Below are positions 1 to 6,103 of a stretch of DNA of 38,147 nt, piece after piece. Each line of letters starts with the position of its first letter. Position 1 is the first letter of the stretch. The notes under the pieces are model-generated. The model was not told the origin of the DNA and did no database searches. It was given only the letters and a program-made list of their open reading frames with translations. Origin of the DNA: an uncultured Lachnospiraceae bacterium (GTDB lineage: Bacteria > Bacillota > Clostridia > Lachnospirales > Lachnospiraceae); NCBI GenBank assembly GCA_947367855.1, contig CANBFE010000031.1, positions 1-38,147 on the forward strand, written 5' to 3'. Position numbers and translations under genes: made by a program.

Positions 1-154
1 TCTTTGCGATCCAGTAATAATAGCTTTTTAAAGAGATATCATGCTGTTCGCACCATGCCTGGTTTGTCAGGCCGGAGGCTCTGCACTGCCGGATCACGTC
101 CAGCCAGTACTGAAGTTTTACCTGTTTATCCGGAGTTAAAGTGGAAATGTCCAT
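1..154 (-). CDS. tnpA: IS66-family accessory protein TnpA, N-terminal part
   Basis: The minus-strand reading starts at an ATG (152-154) with AAGGAG about 7 nt upstream and runs off the left edge after 51 residues. The peptide begins MDISTLTPDKQVKL and contains TNQAWCEQHDIS and SYYYW, which match the short helix-turn-helix first ORF of IS66-type elements. In that family this small protein precedes TnpB and the large transposase TnpC, which would lie left of the window. Only the N-terminus is visible, so whether the element is intact cannot be judged. Family call by eye from the sequence pattern. Confidence 0.75.
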   Translation of the reverse strand, partial: MDISTLTPDKQVKLQYWLDVIRQCRASGLTNQAWCEQHDISLKSYYYWIAK

Positions 155-268
155 GGGTATTCTCCTTTATCTGGATTTAAAGTTTTGGGAGTGAAATCTA
201 AAAACTCTAACCCTAAGTTTACAGGAGAACGCCAAATTTTTCACTACACGTTCTTATTTGACGCTTAC
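1..268 (-). mobile_element. IS66-like insertion sequence, one end
   Basis: On the minus strand a GTAAGCGTC sequence starts at 268. IS66-family terminal repeats typically begin GTAAGCG, and this motif sits about 110 bp upstream of the TnpA start, where the element end is expected. The boundary at 268 is therefore proposed as the outer end. The adjacent 8 bp at 269-276 would be one copy of the target duplication. The other end is outside the window. Confidence 0.6.
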
Positions 269-524
269 TTTTTATCAGTATCTCTGAATTGAATTCTTCA
301 CTTGTTTTGCTCATATTATTGATGTAAAATGGAGAAGAAAGTAACCGCCTCTCTTTTATGGGTGTGTGGAAAAAATAGTTTTGGGGTTCATTCTATTATC
401 TCATATTTTTCCATAAAATGGGAGGAGTTTGCGAAAAATTTTTAAGCTTTAGAGCTGGGCACATGTACACAACAAGCCTGTTATCAAAAGGGGCACAGCC
501 CCAAATTATCAGGAGGTTTATTGT
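269..524. other. Intergenic region next to the IS end
   Basis: No convincing coding sequence is seen. A weak promoter candidate on the plus strand is TTGTTT (302-307), 17-nt spacer, TAAAAT (325-330). A small perfect hairpin, GGGGC-aca-GCCCC, lies at 490-502 just before the AGGAGG that serves the gene at 525, so it sits in that leader. Confidence 0.35.
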
Positions 525-755
525 ATGTTTAAAGAAATATCATTCCCTGAATATGAATATGAGTCAATTCAAAAATATCTAAATAAATTAGGGTATTGTT
601 ATACCACGAGGGTATATAAAGAAATCGGGAAATATAAAGTAGGGGAATTATATACTGCCCCCTGGGGGGATGTATTGAAAATAGAAGAAGTTAAAACATA
701 CTGGAAAGTGTCAGATCGCCCTTTCTATGACGAAATGAATGATGACGAAAATTAG
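525..755 (+). CDS. Small ASCH/PUA-like protein, probably frameshifted
   Basis: Begins at ATG 525 with AGGAGG 8 nt upstream. The 76-residue product has CYTTRVYKEIGKYKVGE followed by APWGDVLKIEEV and KTYWKVSDRPF. This is the TTR...kvGd...g.ikI..v pattern of ASCH-type small beta-barrels thought to bind RNA or nucleotides. The reading ends at TAG 753-755, but the next frame continues without a break as KLEICKYSEDIGLPYEFIKF to a TGA at 824-826. Joining the two needs one extra A in the short A run near 748-750. The gene is therefore likely a recent frameshift (or a sequencing error) of a protein about 100 residues long. It is AT-richer than the genes downstream, consistent with accessory DNA. Function unknown. 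Confidence 0.55.
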   Translation: MFKEISFPEYEYESIQKYLNKLGYCYTTRVYKEIGKYKVGELYTAPWGDVLKIEEVKTYWKVSDRPFYDEMNDDEN

Positions 756-826
756 AAATCTGTAAATATTCTGAAGATATAGGATTGCCATATGAATTTA
801 TAAAGTTTTCTAAAAGTACGGTATGA

Positions 827-1072
827 TTATATTTCAACAGCGATAAATTTCGGTTCGCAGAGCTGTTATGTAAGTGAAAAATCGGTAATCAAATGCGGTA
901 ACGTTTCTGGTCATTCAAGGTTCGGAAACAGAGGAATTCACACACTGTTGACTCCCCAGATAAGCATATTATATTGTCATGGTGCAATGAGGCCCTGGAG
1001 GATAGTGCCCATTGTATTCATCTTTTGGCAATCAACATTCGCCGCTTACTTGGAAATGACTGCAGAAGTGCA
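827..1072. other. Intergenic, no gene recognised
   Basis: This stretch lies downstream of the ASCH-like gene and downstream of the minus-strand response regulator. A histidine kinase would normally follow that regulator on the minus strand, but none of the minus-strand frames here shows kinase motifs. No clear terminator hairpin with a T run was seen. Confidence 0.4.
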
Positions 1073-1759
1073 TTAGCACAGCCGGAAGCCGATACCATAT
1101 ACGGTTCGGATATATTCCTGGGAGGCATCGGCTTCCCTGATTTTTTTGCGCAGATTGCTCACATGGACGTTCACGGTATTGTTCTCGCCGTAATAGCCGC
1201 CTTGCCATACCAGCTCGTAAAGGCTTTCCCGAGAATAGACCTTTTCCGGGGACTGCAGGAACAGGTACAGAAGCTGATATTCATGGGCGGTCAGGGACAA
1301 CTCCCGATGGTTTACCAGTACCTTGCGGGAGTCCGGATAGAGCATTAAGTTATGGTAGGTCAGCACTTCGGGCTGCTGCCTGGAAGGGCTGCCTGCCCGC
1401 CGGAGGGCAGCCTGGATCCGGGCAATAACCTCTTCTGGCTCAAAGGGCTTCGTGATATAATCGTCCGCCCCGTTTTTTAAGAGGGCTACCTTGTCGCCCA
1501 GGGCGCTTTTGGCTGAGAGAATCAGGACAGGGAAGCTACAGCGCCGCTCTTCCCGGAGCTTGCAAAGCAGCTCCTCTCCGGACAGGCCGGGCAGCATAAG
1601 GTCCAGGAGAAGGAGGTCCGGCTCTCCGTGCTCAATAAGGGACAGGGCCTCTGTCCCGGAAAACGCCTGAAGGGTCTGATAGCCCTGGGTTTCCAGTATC
1701 CTGGACAGCAGGCGGCTGATGTCCGTATCGTCCTCTGCGATGAGAATTCTGTGCTGCAT
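1073..1759 (-). CDS. OmpR/PhoB-family response regulator, orphan
   Basis: A 228-residue DNA-binding regulator with an N-terminal receiver domain (about 1-115) and a C-terminal winged helix (about 130-228). Acidic pocket residues are in IAEDD (8-12), the likely phosphoacceptor is D53 in LLLDLMLPG, and the conserved lysine lies in YITKPF. The winged helix shows LTAHEYQLLYLF and VNVHVSNLRKKI. I chose the second ATG, at 1759, because AAAGGAG lies 8 nt from it; the ATG at 1765 is only 2 nt from that site. No sensor kinase lies on either side. The next kinase is on the other strand after a second regulator of the same family. It may be an orphan left by deletion or take signal from a kinase elsewhere. 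Confidence 0.9.
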   Translation of the reverse strand: MQHRILIAEDDTDISRLLSRILETQGYQTLQAFSGTEALSLIEHGEPDLLLLDLMLPGLSGEELLCKLREERRCSFPVLILSAKSALGDKVALLKNGADDYITKPFEPEEVIARIQAALRRAGSPSRQQPEVLTYHNLMLYPDSRKVLVNHRELSLTAHEYQLLYLFLQSPEKVYSRESLYELVWQGGYYGENNTVNVHVSNLRKKIREADASQEYIRTVYGIGFRLC

Positions 1760-2073
1760 GTGCATGTCTCCTTTCTGGCGGCATAGTATCCGTTTCTGTG
1801 CTTTCTTCTGCGCGTTGACCACCCAGGCCATTCATTTCCGGTCATTCCCTTTACTGATCAGGTGAAACCACTTAGCGAGGTATTTTCGAACTAAAATGGT
1901 TTGCCTTACACTTATATCGGAGACAAAAGGTGCATATCTTTAGTCCAACGGCATGAAATGTTCCTGCTGCATCATTTCACGGCATTTAGGAGACCGTTTA
2001 CAGCAAGGCGGTTGTATCCTTGTTTTGGCGGTGTAAAATGAGACTTTAACGGGAAGTCAACTGATTGAGCGGC
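1760..2073. other. Intergenic between divergent regions
   Basis: Holds the upstream region of the minus-strand response regulator. No reading frame with family features was recognised on either strand, and no strong promoter pair was identified by eye. Confidence 0.35.
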
Positions 2074-2238
2074 GCTTTGCTATTGGGGGACGATTTTTGT
2101 CGGACTGTTTCTTATATTGCACGGATTGCTTTGCCTGCCTGCAGAAGGAAGGGAAGCAGAAGAAACGCTTTATTGGGCCTGGCTGCCATTGTGTTGGGAG
2201 TCATTATGTCTATAACCGTGTTTTTTGAGATTTTGTGA
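2074..2238 (+). pseudogene. Fragment of a small membrane protein, frame broken
   Basis: One frame encodes a hydrophobic run (GTIFVGLFLILHGLLCLP) up to about 2160. A second frame continues with LLGLAAIVLGVIMSITVFF and ends at TGA 2236-2238. Neither piece has a good ATG with a ribosome binding site. Together they resemble a two-helix membrane protein broken by an indel near 2160-2170. The two hydrophobic runs could also be chance, so confidence is low. Confidence 0.3.
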
Positions 2239-2305
2239 AGGCAGGCACAGATTTGGGAGTTTCGGAAGGATAAAAATAGATGGAATGAATGAGGAGAAAC
2301 GGAAG

Positions 2306-2560
2306 ATGGACTTATGGGAGAAATTTGGGATGAGCCAGGGGATTGCGGAGCTGTGGCAGGAACTGGGCATCAGCGCGGGAACGGCAATTGTTGTTTTGAT
2401 TGCCTTATATTTTGTAATCAAATGGGCCGTCAAAAACGGAATACTGGAAGCCTGTAAAAAGATAGAAGAAAAGAAAGCGAAGAACGAATTAAAAGAAGAT
2501 ACAACAGTCGGCAATTTTGTGTCTGGACATGAAGAGGATTGTCCTATATGCAAAAAGTAA
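2306..2560 (+). CDS. Small single-pass membrane protein
   Basis: Start chosen at ATG 2306 (MDLWEKFGMSQGIAEL) because GAGGAG lies about 9 nt upstream; in-frame upstream ATGs have poorer sites. The 84-residue product has an amphipathic N-terminus, one membrane segment (about residues 23-41, GTAIVVLIALYFVIKWAV), a charged lysine/glutamate-rich stretch, and a C-terminal EEDCPICKK that carries a CxxC pair. It lies upstream of a two-component/ABC block on the same strand. Small membrane proteins in such positions sometimes act as accessory or sensor peptides, but that is inference. No function is recognised. Confidence 0.6.
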   Translation: MDLWEKFGMSQGIAELWQELGISAGTAIVVLIALYFVIKWAVKNGILEACKKIEEKKAKNELKEDTTVGNFVSGHEEDCPICKK

Positions 2561-2575
2561 GGTGGGCGGTAAAAT

Positions 2576-2707
2576 TTGCGCTCGGAATCACGAATCTGTA
2601 TATCGGTATTGTGTTTTTTGGTAAGTATTATTGTTGTCACATTGATTGCGCTGGCTGTAGGTGCGATTTTGGGAGCAATCGCATTTTATCAGGGATGGTT
2701 GGGATGA
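2576..2707 (+). pseudogene. Short hydrophobic ORF, start missing or frameshifted
   Basis: A frame ending at TGA 2705-2707 encodes a glycine/alanine-rich membrane segment (VTLIALAVGAILGAIAFYQG) and has no ATG; the only in-frame candidate starts are TTG or GTG codons without a ribosome binding site. A different frame just upstream starts with ATG at 2548 and reads MQKVRWAVKFALGITNLYIG. A one-base shift near 2612 would join them into a small two-part membrane protein. It is called a likely decayed gene, but expression from a rare start cannot be excluded. Confidence 0.35.
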
Positions 2708-2750
2708 ATGAGGCAGCATCTGGTCCTGCAGGGGACAAGGGGGTAAAAGC

Positions 2751-3440
2751 ATGAGAATTTTACTGGTGGAAGATGATGGGGAAATCAGCGCCATGTTGAG
2801 AAGCTTTTTGATGACAGAAAATTATGAAGTGGTTGCCGCTTTTGACGGGGAGAGCGCCTGTGAGAAGTTTTTTGCGGATGCTTTTGATCTGGTCTTGCTG
2901 GATTTGATGTTACCGGGGAAGAGCGGCATGGAGGTCATGGGGAAAATCCGGGAATCCAGTACGGTTCCCATCCTTATCCTGTCCGCAAAGGATACGGATT
3001 CCGACAAGACCCTGGGCTTTGGACTGGGGGCGGACGATTATATTACAAAACCCTTTTCCGTCACGGAAGTATTGGCGCGGATAAAAGCCAATATCAGAAG
3101 GTCCACCCAGTATGCTGCGGGGGCTTCCGGGCAGCAGCCGGTTCTGGCCAGAGGCGCCCTCACCATGGATTTGAACGGCTACTGCGTGAAAAAAGACGGG
3201 GAGGAAATCGAACTTACGGCAAAGGAGTTCGAAATCCTGAAACTGCTGCTGCAGAATCCAAAGAAAGTGTATACAAAGGAACAAATCTATTCCCTGGTAT
3301 GGAACGACGCATATCTGGGGGATGAAAATGCCGTGAATGTCCATATCAGCAGGCTGCGGACAAAAATAGAGGACAATCCCCGTGAACCCAGATACATTGT
3401 CACGGTATGGGGAATCGGATATAAGGCAGGAGATTTTTAG
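2751..3440 (+). CDS. OmpR/PhoB-family response regulator
   Basis: A 229-residue transcriptional regulator of a two-component system. The receiver domain (1-115) has acidic residues in VEDDGE, phosphoacceptor D51 in LVLLDLMLPG and the lysine in DDYITKPF. The winged helix (about 130-227) shows LTAKEFEILKLLL and VNVHISRLRTKI. A G-rich site (AAGGGGG) lies 7 nt from the ATG. The sensor kinase starts 1 nt after its stop, so the two are almost certainly co-transcribed and form a cognate pair. With the ABC transporter downstream this matches the VanR/BcrR-like regulators that respond to antimicrobial peptides or envelope stress, and the phased repeats at 4393 and 5956 are possible targets. Confidence 0.93.
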   Translation: MRILLVEDDGEISAMLRSFLMTENYEVVAAFDGESACEKFFADAFDLVLLDLMLPGKSGMEVMGKIRESSTVPILILSAKDTDSDKTLGFGLGADDYITKPFSVTEVLARIKANIRRSTQYAAGASGQQPVLARGALTMDLNGYCVKKDGEEIELTAKEFEILKLLLQNPKKVYTKEQIYSLVWNDAYLGDENAVNVHISRLRTKIEDNPREPRYIVTVWGIGYKAGDF

Positions 3441-3441
3441 A

Positions 3442-4380
3442 ATGAGTACTCAGGTAATTCTCTTTTTTCTTTCGGCGGTAACCGCCGGGTTGGTTATTGT
3501 CATTGCGTATCAGCGATTTGCATTCACCAGAGGAATTCAGACAAAATTAAAACAGATCAGTCAGAAACTGGAGGACATTCAAAAGTCCGGCAGCGACGAA
3601 AAGGTAATGGTGTTTACAGACAACCCTGTTCTCATGGAACTGGAGGGGGAGATCAATGGCCTGCTGCTTGACCGCCAAAAGCTGAAAGCCGAGTTTAAGA
3701 GAGGGGAAATCGCTTCCAAAAAAATGCTGGCCAACATATCCCATGATATCAAAACGCCTTTGACTGTGATCCTGGGGTACCTGGAGATCATGCGCCTTGG
3801 TGACGCGGAGGATGAAATGCTGCGGAAAGTGGAGGCGAAAGCAAAACAGGTGATGGAGCTGCTGAACCAGTTTTTCACTTTGGCAAAGCTTGAGGCCGGG
3901 GACACCGATATGACCCTGTCCAGGGTCAACTTAAGTGAAATATGCAGGGAAAGCGCCCTGAGTTTTTATGACATTCTGCAGCAGAAGGAGTTCGAAGTGG
4001 AGATATCCATTCCCGGGACAGCGGTGTATGTCCAGGGGAATAAAAACGCATTGCAGAGAATCCTGTTGAATCTGCTGTCCAACGCAGTCCGATATGGCAG
4101 TGACGGAAAATACCTGGGAATCGTTTTGCGTGAGGGCAAGGACAGTGCATCGATAGATGTGACTGATAAGGGGAAAGGAATTGAAAGAGAATTTGCGGAA
4201 CGTATATTCGAACGCCTGTATACCATGGAGGATTCCAGGAACCGGGAGATGCAGGGGAATGGTCTGGGGCTGACGATTGCCAGAAGCCTTGCCTCCTGTA
4301 TGGGCGGGGAGCTTTTGCTGGACAGCGTACCGGGTGTCAGAACCACCTTTACAATCAAACTCAAAAAGAGAGATTACTGA
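3442..4380 (+). CDS. Sensor histidine kinase
   Basis: A 312-residue membrane kinase. Start set at ATG 3442, with AGGAG about 9 nt upstream; an upstream in-frame ATG lies inside the regulator gene. One membrane helix is visible (about 5-22) with no sizeable extracellular loop, followed by a short cytoplasmic linker, the phosphoacceptor helix (H101 in NISHDIKTPLTVILGYLEIM) and the ATPase domain with N box (LLNLLSNAVRYG), DKGKGIER and GNGLGLTIARS. This short architecture resembles kinases that do not sense ligand through their own outer domain and may depend on the partner transporter. It would phosphorylate the regulator encoded just upstream. Signal unknown. Confidence 0.92.
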   Translation: MSTQVILFFLSAVTAGLVIVIAYQRFAFTRGIQTKLKQISQKLEDIQKSGSDEKVMVFTDNPVLMELEGEINGLLLDRQKLKAEFKRGEIASKKMLANISHDIKTPLTVILGYLEIMRLGDAEDEMLRKVEAKAKQVMELLNQFFTLAKLEAGDTDMTLSRVNLSEICRESALSFYDILQQKEFEVEISIPGTAVYVQGNKNALQRILLNLLSNAVRYGSDGKYLGIVLREGKDSASIDVTDKGKGIEREFAERIFERLYTMEDSRNREMQGNGLGLTIARSLASCMGGELLLDSVPGVRTTFTIKLKKRDY

Positions 4381-4392
4381 CGAAAGAAATTC

Positions 4393-4435
4393 GTAAGAAT
4401 TGGGCAAGAGTTTTGAAAAACGCTGCCGTTACAAT
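4393..4435 (+). promoter_or_regulatory. Activated promoter with 11-bp direct repeats
   Basis: Two adjacent 11-bp direct repeats, GTAAGAATTGG (4393-4403) and GCAAGAGTTTT (4404-4414), share G-AAGA-TT. A TACAAT -10 candidate follows at 4430-4435, with no good -35. This is the arrangement expected for an OmpR-family regulator that binds in place of the -35 box. It lies between the kinase and the ATPase, 26 nt before the ATPase ATG, and would let the transporter be induced separately from the two-component genes. Confidence 0.55.
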
Positions 4436-4460
4436 GGTATGCAGAAGGGAGGCAGTGAAT

Positions 4461-5375
4461 ATGGCTTACATTTTACAGACAAACCATCTTACGAAAAGGA
4501 TAGATGACAAGGAACTGGTACGGGATGTGAACATCCATGTGAAAAAAGGAGAAATCTACGGATTCTTAGGGCCCAACGGAGCCGGGAAGACCACGGTGAT
4601 GAAGATGATTACAAACCTGTGGAAACCCACAGAGGGAACCGTAGAGCTCTTCGGGGAAACCCTTGAAAACAAATCCTGCGATGTGTTCAGGCGCATGGGA
4701 AGCATCATTGAATTTCCCACATTTTACGAGCATATGAGCGGCAGGGACAATCTGCGGCTCCATTGTGAATATATGGGGTACTACAACAAAGACAGCCTGG
4801 CGCAGGCCCTGGATATGCTGGGGCTTTCCGATGCGGCGGATAAGCCGGTGAAAAGGTATTCGCTGGGAATGAAGCAGCGTCTGGGAATTGCCCGGGCCAT
4901 ACTGTGCAGGCCGGAACTGGTGGTTCTGGACGAACCCACAAACGGGCTGGACCCGGCGGGAATGAAGCAGATCAGGGAGCTGTTCCGGATGCTGTCCGCA
5001 GAGTATGGGATGACCTTCCTGCTGTCCAGCCACCTTCTGCCGGAGATGGAAAACATTGCGGATACCGTCGGCATTCTCAGCCGGGGAAAACTGATCCGGG
5101 AAATCTCCATGCAGGAAATCCTGGAAATGAATACGGCTTTTATTGAGCTTTCGGTGGAAAATACGCAAAAAGCCGCCTATGTGCTTTCGGACAGAATGAA
5201 GCTGAATCAGTTCAAGATCATGGATGATTCCAGAATCCGGATCTATGAGCTATCGGCTGCAGCCCGGAACATTTCAAGGGAACTGCTTCTGAACGGAGTG
5301 GAAATCATTTCCATCACCAGGCATACGGAATCACTGGAGGATTATTTCCTGAAACTGACAGGCAGGGAGGCGTGA
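4461..5375 (+). CDS. ABC transporter ATP-binding protein, BcrA-like
   Basis: A 304-residue ATPase. Start at ATG 4461 with GGGAGG 9 nt upstream. Walker A GPNGAGKTT (37-45), signature SLGMKQ (134-139), Walker B LVVLDEP (153-159) and the switch histidine H191 in LLSSHLL are all present. The C-terminal 90 residues are the extension typical of BcrA/bacitracin- and lantibiotic-export ATPases. It would energise the permease encoded just downstream, whose ATG lies 5 nt after this stop. The gene order regulator-kinase-ATPase-permease is that of inducible peptide-antibiotic resistance modules. The exported or sensed compound cannot be read from sequence. Confidence 0.93.
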   Translation: MAYILQTNHLTKRIDDKELVRDVNIHVKKGEIYGFLGPNGAGKTTVMKMITNLWKPTEGTVELFGETLENKSCDVFRRMGSIIEFPTFYEHMSGRDNLRLHCEYMGYYNKDSLAQALDMLGLSDAADKPVKRYSLGMKQRLGIARAILCRPELVVLDEPTNGLDPAGMKQIRELFRMLSAEYGMTFLLSSHLLPEMENIADTVGILSRGKLIREISMQEILEMNTAFIELSVENTQKAAYVLSDRMKLNQFKIMDDSRIRIYELSAAARNISRELLLNGVEIISITRHTESLEDYFLKLTGREA

Positions 5376-5380
5376 ACGGC

Positions 5381-5932
5381 ATGATAAAATTGATCAAACT
5401 GGAATGGAAGAAAAACAGGATCGGGAGATATGTCCGCAATGCAGCTATTCTGACAGGGTTTCTGTGCCTGTTTCTCTTTGCCCTTGCTTTTTTGGGCATT
5501 GCGGATGACCCGGACGGGACACTGGACGCTGCGCCGGGAATGGATACCATTTCTGCCCCTGTTGAACTGTTTACTGGCATGGCGTATCTGATTTTTACAA
5601 GCGTTATGCTGGCATCCTTTATTGTGAGCGCCTATAAAAATAAAACCATGAACCTGATGTTTACGTATCCGGTAAAGCGCCGGAACATATTGGCGTCTCA
5701 GATGGTCTTTGTCATTGTCACCATGAGCTTTATCGCGCTGTCTGTGGGTATGGCCATGAAATCCTCAAAGGCGGCCATTGTCACCTCGTTTTTCCTGATT
5801 TTTCTCACACAGGCCAATGTGGGGGATTTTACAATGGCGGGTAACGCGGTATTTCCCCTGGTACTGACAATCCTGTCCCTGGGATTTGCCATCCTGTTAA
5901 TCTGCAATGTGGATAATAAGGATTTATTGTAA
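5381..5932 (+). CDS. ABC-2 type permease, internally shortened
   Basis: A 183-residue membrane protein. Start at ATG 5381 with GGGAGG 10 nt away; a GTG at 5372 is too close to that site. The N-terminus (IKLIKLEWKKNRIGRY), a first helix, the ATPase-coupling segment SAYKNKTMNLMFTYPVKRRNI, and a C-terminus of FPLVLTILSLGFAILLICNV fit BcrB/LanFEG-like permeases. Those usually have about 230-250 residues and six helices. Here MVFVIVTMSFIALSVGMAMKS seems to join the third helix region directly to a later one, as if 50-70 residues in the middle had been lost in frame. It may therefore be non-functional or work as a reduced form. No second permease gene follows. Confidence 0.75.
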   Translation: MIKLIKLEWKKNRIGRYVRNAAILTGFLCLFLFALAFLGIADDPDGTLDAAPGMDTISAPVELFTGMAYLIFTSVMLASFIVSAYKNKTMNLMFTYPVKRRNILASQMVFVIVTMSFIALSVGMAMKSSKAAIVTSFFLIFLTQANVGDFTMAGNAVFPLVLTILSLGFAILLICNVDNKDLL

Positions 5933-5955
5933 CCGTTAGGGATGCGGCACATCTG

Positions 5956-6011
5956 CGGATACAACCCGGATACAATCCCGAAATGAAACCGATACAAGAG
6001 AACGGTAAAAT
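5956..6011 (+). promoter_or_regulatory. Phased 11-bp direct repeats and -10 before lipoprotein genes
   Basis: CGGATACAA occurs at 5956-5964 and again at 5967-5975, and CCGATACAA at 5989-5997. A degenerate copy (CGAAATGAA) fills the 5978 slot, so the starts are spaced 11, 11 and 11 bp. TAAAAT at 6006-6011 is a fitting -10 that follows the last repeat by 8 nt. Direct repeats phased to one helical turn are typical of OmpR/PhoB-family binding sites overlapping the -35 position. The site lies 93 nt before the ATG of the first large lipoprotein. Confidence 0.5.
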
Positions 6012-6103
6012 CATCTGAAAAATACGGCTGTGCATGCGGGCAGAAAGTATTTGAAGTACATTCCGGGGCAGCACAGGGAAAGTATCGGAGGGGTAAGGAA
6101 ATC

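Noticed and set aside
974..1348. Plus-strand open frame of 124 codons
   Set aside because: It overlaps the well-supported response regulator on the other strand, has no family features and no good ribosome binding site.
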